A stretch of 64,000 bases of DNA from contig NC_133324.1 in NCBI RefSeq assembly GCF_042186555.1, forward strand, positions 220,645,145-220,709,144, in the 5' to 3' direction. The notes beneath the pieces were generated by a model, which was not told the origin of the DNA, ran no database searches, and saw only the letters and a program-made list of their open reading frames with translations. The DNA is from Aquarana catesbeiana (Eukaryota; Chordata; Amphibia; Anura; Ranidae). Shown piece by piece: positions 22,456 through 34,348 of the stretch. Within the stretch, counting starts at the first letter, position 1. Every line of letters starts with the position of its first letter. The position numbers and the translations under genes are program-made.

Positions 22456-24360
22456 GATAACAGGAACGGATCTAGCTGAACACTGTGAGCAGGACGCACT
22501 GCACTAAATGTAAATAGTCTAGAAGATAACAGGAACGGATCTAGCTGAACACTGTGAGCAGGACGCACTGCACTAAATGTAAATAGTCTAGAAGATAACA
22601 GGAACGGATCTAGCTGAACACTGTGAGCAGGACGCACTGCACTAAATGTAAATAGTCTAAAAGATAACAGGAACGGATCTAGCTGAACACTGTGAGCAGG
22701 ACGCACTGCACTAAATGTAAATAGTCTAGAAGATAACAGGAACGGATCTAGCTGAACACTGTGAGCAGGACGCACTGCACTAAATGTAAATAGTCTAGAA
22801 GATAACAGGAACGGATCTAGCTGAACACTGTGAGCAGGACGCACTGCACTAAATGTAAATAGCAGGAACGGATCTAGCTGAACACTGTGAGCAGGACGCA
22901 CTGCACTAAATGTAAATAGTCTAGAAGATAACAGGAACGGATCTAGCTGAACACTGTGAGCAGGACGCACTGCACTAAATGTAAATAGCAGGAACGGCTC
23001 TAGCTGAACACTGTGAGCAGGACGCACTGCACTAAATGTAAATAGCAGGAACGGATCTAGCTGAACACTGTGAGCAGGACGCACTGCACTAAATGTAAAT
23101 AACAGGAACGGATCTAGCTGAACACTGTGAGCAGGACGCACTGCACTAAATGTAAATAGTCTAGAAGATAACAGGAACGGATCTAGCTGAACACTGTGAG
23201 CAGGACGCACTGCACTAAATGTAAATAGCAGGAACGGATCTAGCTGAACACTGTGAGCAGGACGCACTGCACTAAATGTAAATAGCAGGAACGGATCTAG
23301 CTGAACACTGTGAGCAGGACGCACTGCACTAAATGTAAATAGCAGGAACGGATCTAGCTGAACACTGTGAGCAGGACGCACTGCACTAAATGTAAATAGC
23401 AGGAACGGATCTAGCTGAACACTGTGAGCAGGACACACTGCACTAAATGTAAATAACAGGAACGGATCTAGCTGAACACTGTGAGCAGGACGCACTGCAC
23501 TAAATGTAAATAGCAGGAACGGATCTAGCTGAACACTGTGAGCAGGACGCACTGCACTAAATGTAAATAGCAGGAACGGATCTAGCTGAACACTGTGAGC
23601 AGGACGCACTGCACTAAATGTAAATAACAGGAACGGATCTAGCTGAACACTGTGAGCAGGACGCACTGCACTAAATGTAAATAGTCTAGAAGATAACAGG
23701 AACGGATCTAGCTGAACACTGTGAGCAGGACGCACTGCACTAAATGTAAATAGCAGGAACGGATCTAGCTGAACACTGTGAGCAGGACGCACTGCACTAA
23801 ATGTAAGTAGCAGGAACGGATCTAGCTGAACACTGTGAGCAGGACGCACTGCACTAAATGTAAATAGCAGGAACGGATCTAGCTGAACACTGTGAGCAGG
23901 ACGCACTGCACTAAATGTAAATAGCAGGAACGGATCTAGCTGAACACTGTGAGCAGGACGCACTGCACTAAATGTAAATAACAGGAACGGATCTAGCTGA
24001 ACACTGTGAGCAGGACGCACTGCACTAAATGTAAATAGCAGGAACGGATCTAGCTGAACACTGTGAGCAGGACGCACTGCACTAAATGTAAATAGCAGGA
24101 ACGGATCTAGCTGAACACTGTGAGCAGGACGCACTGCACTAAATGTAAATTGCAGGAACGGATCTAGCTGAACACTGTGAGCAGGACGCACTGCACTAAA
24201 TGTAAATAGTCTAGAAGATAACAGGAACGGATCTAGCTGAACACTGTGAGCAGGACGCACTGCACTAAATGTAAATAGCAGGAACGGATCTAGCTGAACA
24301 CTGTGAGCAGGACGCACTGCATTAAATGTAAATAGTCTAGATAGAAGATAACAGGAACGG
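22446..24360. repeat. Minisatellite of 57- and 69-bp units, 31 copies
   Basis: Each unit contains GGATCTAGCTGAACACTGTG and GCAGGACGCACTGCACTAAA. I count 31 units: 21 of 57 bp, nine of 69 bp (with an extra TCTAGAAGATAA-type segment) and a partial one. Both lengths are multiples of three, so the minus strand keeps a 623-codon frame of repeats such as VRPAHSVQLDPFLLFTFSA. I regard this as a repeat artefact, not a protein. The array lies in the promoter or 5' UTR region of the hAT transposase. Confidence 0.92.
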
Positions 24361-24369
24361 ATCTAGCTA

Positions 24370-24710
24370 AACTGAATACAGTGTATATATATATATGCAA
24401 CACCTGGGATGCATATATATACACAATACACTGTAAGTGCAGCTAACTGACTGACTGTTCTGCCTAATCTATCTAACTCAAATCAAATGACACTGTCTCT
24501 CTCTCTCTCTATCTCTCAGCACACCGGAACACACACTACACAGGGCCGCCGTGCAGGCGGCCTTATATAGTGTGGGGTGTGTACTAAATCCCCTGAGCCA
24601 TAATTGGCCAAAGCCACCCTGGCTTTGGCCAATTACAGCTCTCTCTACTGACGGCGCTGTGATTGGCCAAGCATGCGGGTCATAGTGCATGCTTGGCCAA
24701 TCATCAGCCA
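24370..24710. promoter_or_regulatory. Subterminal palindromes of the hAT right end
   Basis: Three inverted repeats lie here. The first is an AT-rich hairpin with CAGTGTATATATATATATGC and its complement (about 24378-24432). The second is AATTGGCCAAAGCC and its complement (about 24602-24638). The third is GATTGGCCAAGCATGC and its complement (about 24661-24704). A (CT)n tract is at 24495-24515. They lie between the minisatellite and the terminal repeat, upstream of the transposase, where end-binding or promoter sites are expected. Function is inference. Confidence 0.6.
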
Positions 24711-24871
24711 GCAATGCACTGCGATGCCGCAGTGAATTATGGGCCGTTACGCGCCACACGAATTTAGCGCGAACGGCCCATATCGTTCGCAATTCGGCGA
24801 ACGGGCGAACAGCCGATGTTCGAGTCGAACATGGGTTCGACTCGAACACGAAGCTCATCCCTACTCAGGAG

Positions 24872-25238
24872 GTCTGAGAACACCAGGAACCCCCAACCTC
24901 ATAAAGAAGGGGAACTCAGCACACCACAAACTAAGGATGTGGAGGAAGGAGAGGTGGATGACGTGGTTGAAATAGTGACCACAACAGGTGAGTGTCTGAG
25001 ACCACAGCTTCAGGTAATAGATGTATGCCTGCATATTTATAATACATGGTGTGTTTTTTTGATTTAAGGTGATGTGCATGTTGTGGAAGAATAATCTCCT
25101 CATTTCACCAGTGCAAGTGCACAAATGCTAATCCAGGACATAATGGTGTGTAGTCGGGATTTAGACATCATAAAGCAAAAAACCAATGATGTTGAACAAA
25201 AAATGAAGAACATGATTGATGTATTAGGGAGAATCTAA
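24872..25238 (+). pseudogene. Harbinger second (Myb-like) protein, C-terminal exons
   Basis: Immediately right of the hAT, a plus-strand frame encodes PHKEGELSTPQTKDVEEGEV and DDVVEIVTTTG. An 81-bp intron follows (24988-25068, GTGAGT...TTTAAG). The second exon gives GDVHVVEE, a TAA at 25091, then SPHFTSASAQMLIQDIMVCS and ends KNMIDVLGRI with a stop at 25236-25238. The acidic hinge and the helical C-terminus match my recollection of Harbinger accessory proteins. The N-terminal part should lie left of the hAT, before 16695, but I could not read it there with confidence. Confidence 0.6.
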
Positions 25239-25942
25239 ACAACAACAAAATGACACCATTTTAGATGTTTTTTGAGAAATTTCCTAAAGTTTTAATACAT
25301 TTTAAAAGCCAAATTTTGAAGATGCACACAGTGTGTCAACATGTGCTAGGAAAGGGTTGCACCCCCAAAACACGTCCTTTGATCCCCCATGATGGGAGCT
25401 AACACATGTTGACATTAGGCATGGGATCAGGAGGGAAATCCCCATTTTGAATCCTAATTTTTGTGCATCTTCAAAATTTGGCTTTTACAGGGGTGACATC
25501 ATCCCATCTGATGAAGGCAAGATCAACACAGTTTTGATATACTCATGTCTGATATTGCCTTCACTTTTTGTACATTGAACTTTGTAAGTTCCAGAGTTGT
25601 GTATGTTATGATTTGAAACATGCCTGTTAAAGCAAAATATAAAAATTAAAATGTCAAACTTAACTAAACAAAGATGTATTTTTGATGGAAAAATGTTTTA
25701 CCACGCACATGTGAATGTGCACGGAGTAAAATTGTTTATACTCAACAATGTGTGGCTTCTTCTTTCAATGCTCAATACCAGTTTTTGTATTAAGTTGGTG
25801 TTTACAATGACAATGGGGGTTATTTAATAATGCTAAATCCACTTGACACTACAAGTGTACTAGGATAACAGAGGAGACAGCTAAAAGAAACACAAGCAGT
25901 AAATCAAATTCAAGATGATTTCAGATCAATTTTAGAAAAGAA

Positions 25943-27597
25943 TCAAAAATTTGTTGGCATAGCAATGGCCCCCCTACCCCTTAAATAGTCCAGATACTTT
26001 TGCCGCACATCACGGGTGCTTTGGGGGGGCAAGCTAGGACGGCCAGCTTTCAGGGCCGTCATTGGATTTATGTCCTGAATTGCGGCCTCAGGTCCAACTG
26101 AGGCCACATAATTTGGAGCATTTTTCCTTAAATAATTATGTAGACAGCATGGTAGCACTATGTGATTCAGTTTATACTCCGCCATGTTGATTGCCGTAAG
26201 GAATAGGCGGAACCAGCTGGCCATTATACCAAACGCATTCTCCACCACTCTTCTGGCTCTGGCCATCCAGTAATTAAAAACCCTCTTCTCCGGGGTGAGG
26301 GTCCTCTGGGGGAATGGCCTCATCAGATGTTCACCAAGACCAAATGCTTCATCACAAATGGGAGTCCTTCCACATTCTCTTCAGCAGGTGGTAATCCCAA
26401 GCCACCACTCTGGAGACATCGGTAGAACTCGGTCTGGGCAAAGACTCCACCATCCGACATCCGGCCATTCTTCCCCACGTCCACATAGAGAAACTCATAT
26501 GTCATCGACACCACCATCATCAACGCGATACTATGAAATCACTTATAGTTAAAATAGTATGACCCTGAGTGGGGTGGTGGGACAATGTGGACATGCTTCC
26601 CATCGATTGCCCCTCCGCAGTTGGGAAAGTTCCACCCCTCGGCAAACTGGGAGGCCACAGTCTGCCATTCCTGTGGCGTTGAAGGGAACTGTTGAGTCAA
26701 ACAAGAAAAAATAAAATTACTACTTTTGCACATAACATTGCAAGCAGATTAGACACAAACATTCTTGGCCAACATCAGTATAACATTTATTTTAAGGAGT
26801 ATTTAAAGACAAAAAGATAAGGTACACTTATCAGATTCTGCACCCCCTCTGATGGCCCATTGTAAAAATTTTAGGGGGGTTCTAAATGAGTTTGGGGCCC
26901 CCAAAAAAAGATTATGGCACTCTGCCTGAAATGTACACATTTTAGGGGGTGTTTAGGGTAAAGCGATACTGTACTATAGAGCTGACAAAATACATTGTTA
27001 TGTTACTAGGCTAGGTGTGTATGTGCCCAGGATAGCATGCTGTGGAGGTTAGTGAAGGCAAATATGCATGAAGGACAAAAAAAGAGCATTAAAAGCTTAC
27101 AGCATGCATGAGGACAAAGGGGACATTCACAGAATATTACAATCATGGCAATTAGGAAATGATGAAAGAAATACAATACATTAGCAAACAATAAATACAT
27201 AGAATGTGATGTTAAAGGAGAAAACTTACCTTAATATAGCCCTTCTGCAGGACCTGTATAATGGTAGAACGGGTCTCTGGAATAATGATTCCCAGAGCCT
27301 GGGGGGAGATGCCTGTTGAGAACTTGAGGTCCTGCAGACTTCTCCCTCTCGCTAAGTACCGCAACGTGGTGACGAGCCTCTGTTCAGGAGTGATGGCTTG
27401 CTGCATGCAGGTGTCCTGCTTCATAATATAAGGAGACAGCAAAGCCAACAGATGATGAAAAACGGGGTCCGTCACCCGGAGAAAATTCCTGAAATCATCA
27501 GGATTATTCTCCTGGATCTCCCGCAACAAAGGCATATAACAGAATTGGTCATGCTGGAGCAACCAATTCTTGGTCCATGAACTCCTCCCCGCCCATG
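25943..27597 (-). pseudogene. Harbinger DDE transposase (HARBI1-like)
   Basis: The N-terminal part (about 27597-27212) encodes the helical region, with NNPDDFRNFLRVTDPVFHHL and TPEQRLVTTLRYLARGRS. An intron probably follows. The catalytic part resumes at 26733: CGGAIDGKHVHI holds the first Asp, FLYVDVGKNGRMSDGGVF the second, and RARRVVENAFGI near 26250 the Glu. A TGA near 26538 breaks the frame after YYFNYK, and a frameshift near 26350 separates the last block, which ends at 25943. The start is uncertain: an ATG near 27597 is out of frame with the rest. The DDE triad itself is intact. Confidence 0.85.
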
Positions 27598-28101
27598 GAC
27601 TGGGCTTGGGTCAAAGCAAGAACCCCAACACCAAGCCCCCACACAGCATGAACTCTACGACGAGTACGTAACCGCAACTAACAGAAAGCACTGAAAAACA
27701 GAAAGGCCTGAGAAGAGCGAGCTGAAAATCAGAAATGAGCGGACAAGAACGCACTGAAAAACAAATACGTACTATAATAGTACGCACTGAAACCGAGGTG
27801 TGAACTGACTACACGCACTGAAGAACAGATACGAACCCACAAGCACAAACTGAAGAGCAGTAATGATCTAAAAAGCACGAGGCTGAAAAGCGCGAATCGT
27901 CTCTCACCAAAGTTCTACTAACACAAGATAAACACGAGATTATCGTATGTGTATCTAGTGCCATCGTACGTGTTAGACATCACCGCGTTCTTTACGGTCG
28001 AAAGTTCAGAGAACTTTTGCATGACCATGTGTATGCAAGCCAAGCTTGAGCGAAATTCCGTCGGAAAAACCTTGGATGGTTCAGATCGTGTGTACGTGGC
28101 A

Positions 28102-28854
28102 TTAGATGTGGTTCGAGCCATCAAAATATATTTGAAAACGTCCATGGCAATTATGCAGTCAGATTCATTGTTTGTCGTTCTGGAAGGCTCTAGGAAGGAC
28201 CAAGTGGCTACTAAGTCAACTATTTCATGGTGGATCCTACAGCTTATTGCCCAAACCTATGGCTTGAAGGTAAGATTCCATCTTTTCAGGTAAAAGCCCA
28301 CTCTACTAGGAGTTATCCATCATTAGGCATAAATGGCTCAGGCCTGCAAGGCTACAAGTCTTCAAAACATACCTTTACAAAGTTTTAGTAGGTGGATGTA
28401 AGGATGTAAGTGCTATTGAGGATACTGCTTTTGGCTGCAGTGATTTGTGGGCTGCAGAGTAATTTCCTTGGGGGTGGTGGTGGCTGCTGTGTATCCCTTT
28501 CCTATGTGCATTGCTTTGGGACATCCTAGGTAGTCATGATTTATAGCCTTCTCCAAGTCTCGTGATGTATGAAAAGAAAATTAGATTTTTGTACTTTCCT
28601 GTAAAATCTATTTCTTGGTGTACATCCTGGGACACAGAGGTCACACCCCTCTTTCTGGAGGTTCATTGCTAACCACAAAACAGGGGTACTTCTTATATGG
28701 GAGGGGTTATATAGGGGAGGATTTCCTTTCTGTTTGTTTCTACTCATGTCCATTCACCTATAGGCAGCACATAACTCATGAATCTGCTCTGTGTCCAGTG
28801 ATGTATTCCAAGATGATGTATTCCAAATAGATTTTACATGTAAGTACAAAAGTC
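28102..28854 (+). mobile_element. DIRS-type retrotransposon, right part: recombinase end, internal complementary region, terminal repeat
   Basis: The recombinase frame resumes at the TTA with DVVRAIKIYLK, then DSLFVVLEGSRKDQVATKST and ISWWILQLIAQTYGLK. After a one-base loss near 28270 come AHSTRSY near 28296-28316 (the H-x-x-R box) and HTFTKFY near 28375 with the candidate Tyr nucleophile. About 28580-28640 is the reverse complement of 28790-28854 (AAATAGATTTTACATGTAAG against its complement). That matches a DIRS internal complementary region and right inverted terminal repeat. The left repeat is missing at the other end. Confidence 0.8.
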
Positions 28855-30229
28855 CAATTATTTCTGGGAAAAACTTCACAAACACCACAATATGTTTTTT
28901 TATAACGAACATATTTGAAGGTCAAATAAAAAATACTTTTGACTTGGAATACAATTGGAAATAAAGTCAGGTTGTGTGGCAAACTTAAATCATTTGATTA
29001 AAAGCAGTTGTGTATATGAGCTGAGAACTAGGGAATGACAACATTTATATCTATTGCCTTTGACATTTACCAGCATCCATAAATGGTCTACTTGAAAAAG
29101 GCAGCCGCATGTTGTGTAATTGATAACAGCCTACCGGCTATGTGGAATATGTGCTGCAACCTGAATGCTAGACCATATGATATATTAAACAGCATTACTC
29201 ATGGTTTCACACTACACCTCTAAATCAGTTAAAAAATGATAAATTACTCTACTTGCTCCGTGAAGAAGTATAGAAATGTAATATTAAACAAGAATTTTGT
29301 ATGAGATACTTCTTATTTTGGATTGTACTGTCAGACCTATTCAACGCTTCTCCTATACTGTCTCATGTTAACTGAGTTAATGCTATTACTGGCTTTCTTA
29401 ACATCTAGAGATAAGATTCTTAATGCTTTCCTTAAGTTATAAGGGTTCACTTATCTACCATAATGTATCTACGTCTATCTGTGACATCCCCGGAAGAGTA
29501 GGAGGACTAGACAGATGACAGGCTACATGTTCTGAGCCTCTAGCGCCTTCTACAGGCCTCTGGAAACATTGCTGCATACAACTATTTATAGTGATAGACT
29601 GGCTCACAGCAGGGGGTCAGATGCATCCCTGTTCACCAATTCAGGTGCAAATCAGGTCCGAATTTTTGCCTGAATTTGCACCTGAATCAGAACCAAAGAC
29701 GCACAGGACCCTTTCCAAATGCGGACCGCGGCCATCCCTGAGCTGTGTGAGCAGGCTCCATTGAGAGCTCACACTCCTGTCATGCAAATTGGATGTGGGG
29801 AAACCATCATCAACCATGTGTGAACCCAGCCTAAAGGAAACCACAGCCATGGTCATTTCTTCTCTTGTCGTTTCTTTACACAGAGCTGGCCAAACTCTGA
29901 GGACGGCAGCTGCCAGTGCACATTTTTACCCTTATGATGTATATGGACTTATGAACTTTATGAACTTGTTTGGCCACTTGCTTACCCCAAGTGCCGTTTT
30001 TAAGCATTTGCATGCTTGTTGGCCATTGACCCTTTGTGCACCAGAATACTCTCAATCTTATCAATGGCAACCTATGCCAGACCTTCAAATTCTTTTTAAG
30101 TTTGTTTTTCTGACATATAGCCATAACTGAAGTTTTACAATAAACTTTAGGCATGGCAGTTCCAAAGAACCCATGTTTGCTGTAGTGGATCCACGTTTTT
30201 AACAATGCTCATGCTGCAGAACCTTAAAG
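28855..30229. other. No gene; one possible MITE-like patch
   Basis: No motif-bearing frame. About 29630-29835 has short internal inverted similarity (GGTGCAAATCAGG against CCTGAATTTGCACC) and ends in TGTGAACCCAGCCTAA. This resembles the ends of fold-back repeats, but I could not define boundaries. Confidence 0.4.
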
Positions 30230-30690
30230 TGATTGTAAAGATTTTTTTTTTAAATTACAAACATGTTATACTTACCTCCTCTGTGCAAGGGTTTTGCACA
30301 GAGTGGCCCTGATCCTCCTTTTCTGGGGTCCACTGGCCACGCTCCTGGCTCCTTCTCTTCTCAAGTGCCCCCATGAAGAGCCGCATTCCATGGGGGCACT
30401 CGTGTGGGGGCGCTCCTGAGTCCTGCTGCTGCGTCTATTGGCACAGACAGCAGGACTCAGCCCCACCCCCATTCCCATGTCACTGGATTTGATTGACAGC
30501 AGTGGGAGCCAATGGTTCCCGCTACTATTAATCTATCCAGTGAGGACCCGAGACAGCAGCTGGAGCTGCTGTGCTCGACCGCGTCACTGGAACGATCGGG
30601 CTCATGTAAGAAAAAGGGGGGGTCTGGGAGGTGCTGCATTGCAAAAGGTTTTTCACCTTAATGCACCTTTAAGGTGTTACCATTTTACTA
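30230..30690. repeat. Probable interspersed repeat, unclassified
   Basis: The segment begins with AAAGTGATTGTAAAG and a poly(T) run and ends in TTTCACCTTAATGCACCTTT. I recognise this as a dispersed frog-type repeat by its pattern, but I cannot name the family. No coding capacity. Confidence 0.4.
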
Positions 30691-30993
30691 AACCTATTCT
30701 CTTTCACAGAGGTGTCAAGGTGGTTCATGAAATGTGTGCCAAAGTGACATGCACCTGTAAAAAATGTATGAACTTTTGTTACCAATTAAAAAAAAAATTA
30801 AGCAATGCTTTGAAAAGGAGGCATTGAGAAACTCAAAAAATAAAGTATAGGGGGTGCATGCACGATGCGCTGAGAGACAGACGTTTCCTGTGAGAGCTCT
30901 GGCAGACGGCGAGACAAGAATGACTCCCACTGGCCTATTCAGCTACTATTTCTCACCCCTTACCTCTTGCACCCCTGGGGGACTACAAGGTAC

Positions 30994-32020
30994 ATGTCGT
31001 CCGGCAAAAAATCCAAATGGAAAAGCAAGGCACAGCGATCCCTCACCACCTGTCTCCTTCGGGCTTCAGAACATGCCAGGATGACCAAAGATGGTGCCCA
31101 AGCTCTGCGTGACTCCATATCACCAGCTTCTTCTCCTACAGCCTCCAGCCAGCATTTGAAGTACATTCCGTGAGTACCCTACCCAGCTCACTAAGGCTGA
31201 CATGGAAGACAGCTTATCAGTGATGTATGAAAAATTAGCTGAAAAATTCCAATCTGAACTACATAAAACCACGAGCACGCTCACACAGGAAATCACAGCA
31301 CTGGGCACCTGCACAGATGTATTAGAAATAAAAGACGATGAGTTGGCCCTTGCGCATACAGATCTCCGCAAAGATTTTGAATCCCTGGCAGAGAGTTATT
31401 CATTCATGCAAACCCAAGTCGAGGACCTGGATTATCGTAATCGCAGGAACAACCTGCGGCTGAGGGGTTTTCCAGAGTCGGTCACAGATCTTACATCAGC
31501 AACCAGCAAGCTGTTTCGTGCCCTTCTCCCAGATGCACCCTTTAAAGCCTTTACACGTGACAGGCTGCACAGAGCATTGCGCCCGAAACCTCCAGTGGAT
31601 AACCCCCGCAATGTGATACTCTGCATAAAGGATTTCCTGACAAGGAGAAAATCCCGAGAGCCTCAAGGAATACGAACCACATTGAGTTGGATGGGGTTAA
31701 AATCCAGATCTACCCTGACTTATCCCAGACTACTCTGACCGTAGATGCAAAATGAAGGAAGTCACATCTGTGCTTCAAGCAGCCCATGTAAGATACCGAT
31801 GGGGATTCCTGTTTAAACTCACAGTGCCTCATAATGGCATCACATACACGGTCTATAACAACATGGAAGGCAAAGATCTCCTGATCAAGCTTGGGCTGCT
31901 GGAATCGGATGCTGTACCCCGCAACCCCTCTGCTCCTCGGCCTAACCTTAACTGGGCAACACCTTCCCCTCGCCGTGATCGGAGAAGATGTCGCCAACCT
32001 TCCAGCCTAACCCACCTGTT
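30994..32020 (+). pseudogene. L1 ORF1 protein, frameshifted
   Basis: The N-terminus starts MSSGKKSKWKSKAQRSLTTC at 30994 and reads open to a stop near 31173. A second frame from 31202 holds the coiled coil and the motif DLDYRNRRNNLRLRGFPESV near 31425, then TRDRLHRALRPKPP. After a frameshift near 31735 the C-terminal domain follows, with KMKEVTSVLQAAHVRYRWGF and an EGKDLLIKLGLL block. The order of basic tail, coiled coil, RRM and C-terminal domain matches L1 ORF1 proteins. At least two frame breaks are present. Confidence 0.85.
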
Positions 32021-32325
32021 CTTTGCCTCACCACTTTTGTATCTTACCGGTAAAACTGATTCAGGTTCCTTCATAATAATGTAGCTGGCTTCGCCAGATT
32101 GTTGTGTCATGCAGAGAGACATGACATCCCACAGTGCCTTATGGTGGAAATCTTCCCTCACTGACTACACCTTACAATCGTCCTTCAAGTTGGTAGCCAG
32201 TCTGTTTCAACCTTCCTCAAAAGCGCAAAAAGGCTTTTCACCACTATAAAAGTTTGGGAGCTGATATCCTGCTACTGCAAGAGACCCAGTTCTCAGTCTG
32301 TAATCATCCTCAATATTTTGGCAAT

Positions 32326-32615
32326 GGGGTTGATTTACTAAAGGCCAATAGACTGTGCACCTTGGAAAGTGCAATTGCACTCTGCAAGTGCAGTTGCTCC
32401 AGAGCTTAATAAATGAGGTAAAGCTTCACTTTGCAAAGAATACCCAATCACATGCAAGGGAAATAAAAAAAACAGCATTTTTGCTTGCACATGATTGGTT
32501 GATGAAAGTCAGCAGAGCTTCTGCTCATTTACTAAACTCTGGAGCAACTGCTCTTGCCATGTGCAACTGCAGTTTCCAAAGTGCACAGTCTTTTTGCCTT
32601 TAGCAAATCAACCCC
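32326..32615. mobile_element. 290-bp MITE in the L1 endonuclease region
   Basis: Perfect-looking terminal inverted repeats GGGGTTGATTTACTAAAGGC and the complement, with AAT on both sides (32323-32325 and 32616-32618). Removing the element and one AAT restores the L1 frame (QYFGNPFKKF). The interior is itself a diverged palindrome. A 3-bp duplication is compatible with Harbinger, but the termini differ from the other Harbinger MITEs here, so I leave the family open. Confidence 0.85.
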
Positions 32616-34348
32616 AATCCCTTTAAAAAATTTTATTGCACTACTCATACAGCTAAGTCCCGTGGAGTAGCCATATTCATACGCATCACCCTGCTGTTTG
32701 ACATTAGCCATGTATATAAAGACCCTGAAAGCTGATTCATAATCCTTTAAGGCATGAGACAGGGCTATGCTACCACTACCTCTGTTTATGCTCCAAATGA
32801 GGCCCAGGCGTAATTTTTCCCACGCTTCTTTGACACACTGGATCAATATCTCTCCCCTCACTTGGTTGTTGGGGGTGATTTTAGTCTTACAGCACACCCA
32901 TTGTTGGACAGAAGCAGAGTTACTCCATCCTCAAAAGCCTGCTGCTGAGATTCATGTATGCCCTTGGTCGGATCACCACATGGTGGCGTTCTCAATGGCT
33001 CAAATAGGCCTCAAACCTTCTGCGCATACATGGAGACTTATCAATTCTTTGCTTACAGATACTGCAATTATGGACTCACTTTCTGACCATTTAGACAACT
33101 GTTTTGCTGAGAATTCATTACCTGACACCTCCTCTACCACATTATGGACAGCCCATAAGGCAGTCATGCGGGGTCACCTCATTCATCTAGCATCTAAAAA
33201 GGATAGAACTAAACTGGCAGACCTACGTTCCCTTACAAAGACGTTAGATCGTTTATACAACTGCTATAACCAATCATCCACCCCTGATCTCCTCGAACAA
33301 ATTAATTCCAAAAAAAGCACTTTAGACTTATTACTTTCAGAAGATATGGAAAAGGCTTTGAGATGGTCCAGGGCTAAATTCTTGCTATATAGTAAGTCTG
33401 CTTCTACTATGTTCGCCAGGAAACATAACCATATGGTTAAACCACCTCATGTGTATAAACTACGTAATTCTACTGGCTCTTTGGTATCTCACCCCAACTA
33501 CCAAAAACTATGTTCGAAACCAGTGGTGGCTGCTGACCCGGCCCCTCAAGCCTGGTTTGCCGAATTAGCTCTACCCACTCTGTCTGACCAGCAACTGGAA
33601 ACCTTGAATGCTCCGTGCACTAGTTCAGAAATTGCAGACATTATTAAGTCCCTTAAATCATCCACAGCCCCTGGCCCAGATGACTATACCACTACATACT
33701 ATAAAAAGTTCTCCTCTACACTGACCCTCAAATTAGTCACTTTCTATAACCACATCTTGGAGGGCCACAACTTTCCATCAGAGATGCTTTTGGCCAATAT
33801 GTCCCTTATCCCGAAACCACATAAGGATCATTCTGTCCCCCAAAACTTCCATCCCACCTCAGTCATCTATAATGACTTAAAAATATTAGTCAGGATGCTG
33901 GCAGACAGACTGGCCTCGGTGATAACCACGCTTATTTCCCTAAACCAAACTGGTTTCATAACAGGTAGACAAATTACCGATAATATTCGTTTGGTAACGA
34001 ACATTATCCAAGATGCCAGTATAAACTCAACGCAGCTACTACTCCTCAGCCTCGATATACACAAGGCATTTGATAGTGTGACCTGGTCATACCTCGATCA
34101 CACACTGCCTAAATTAAAGATTACAGGAGATTTCATGGAAGGTTTTCATGCCCTCTATCAAGCCCCACAAACACGTATCAGGTTACCGGGTAATAATTCC
34201 TAATTCTTTCAACTTTATAGAGGCACAAGACAGGGCTGTCCTCTGTCCCCTCTCCTATTTGCCCTGGCAATAGAACCTTTGTCTAGAGCCATTGCAAATA
34301 GTGTTGACATTAAGGGCTATAGTAAGGGACCTGAGGAATTTAAACTTA

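Larger units (their letters stand above)
16703..24863 (-). mobile_element. hAT-superfamily DNA transposon, 8161 bp
   Basis: The ends are TAGGGATGAGC and its inverted copy GCTCATCCCTA. An 8-bp target duplication, CTCAGGAG, lies at 16695-16702 and 24864-24871. Eight bases is the hAT standard. The transposase gene (18578-21892, minus) has a BED zinc finger and a hAT C-terminal dimerisation region. Subterminal sequence at both ends is crowded with CGAAC/GTTCG motifs, plausible transposase-binding sites. Three tandem-repeat arrays and two perfect or near-perfect subterminal palindromes lie inside. The element sits inside the Harbinger at 13996-28101. Confidence 0.95.
13996..28101. mobile_element. 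Harbinger (PIF/Harbinger) DNA transposon, autonomous-type, split by a hAT
   Basis: The left end starts TGCTGCGTACACACGAT after TTA at 13993-13995. The right end, reverse complemented, starts TGCCACGTACACACGAT before TTA at 28102-28104. This gives a 3-bp TTA target duplication, as expected for the superfamily. Removing the insert restores the DIRS recombinase frame. It encodes a DDE transposase on the minus strand (25943-27597) and MADF/Myb-type accessory proteins. Length is 14106 bp, of which 8161 bp plus the 8-bp duplication belong to a nested hAT, leaving about 5.9 kb of Harbinger. Confidence 0.9.

Noticed and set aside
22446..24317. 623-codon repetitive protein (VRPAHSVQLDPFLLFTFSA units)
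   Set aside because: The frame exists only because the minisatellite units are 57 and 69 bp long. There is no start context, domain or unit-level sign of selection at protein level.
28270..28291. Very short intron GTAAGATTCCATCTTTTCAG in the DIRS recombinase
   Set aside because: At about 20 bases it is too short to splice. Reading through it in a neighbouring frame gives recombinase-like residues leading into AHSTR, so a one-base deletion explains the break.
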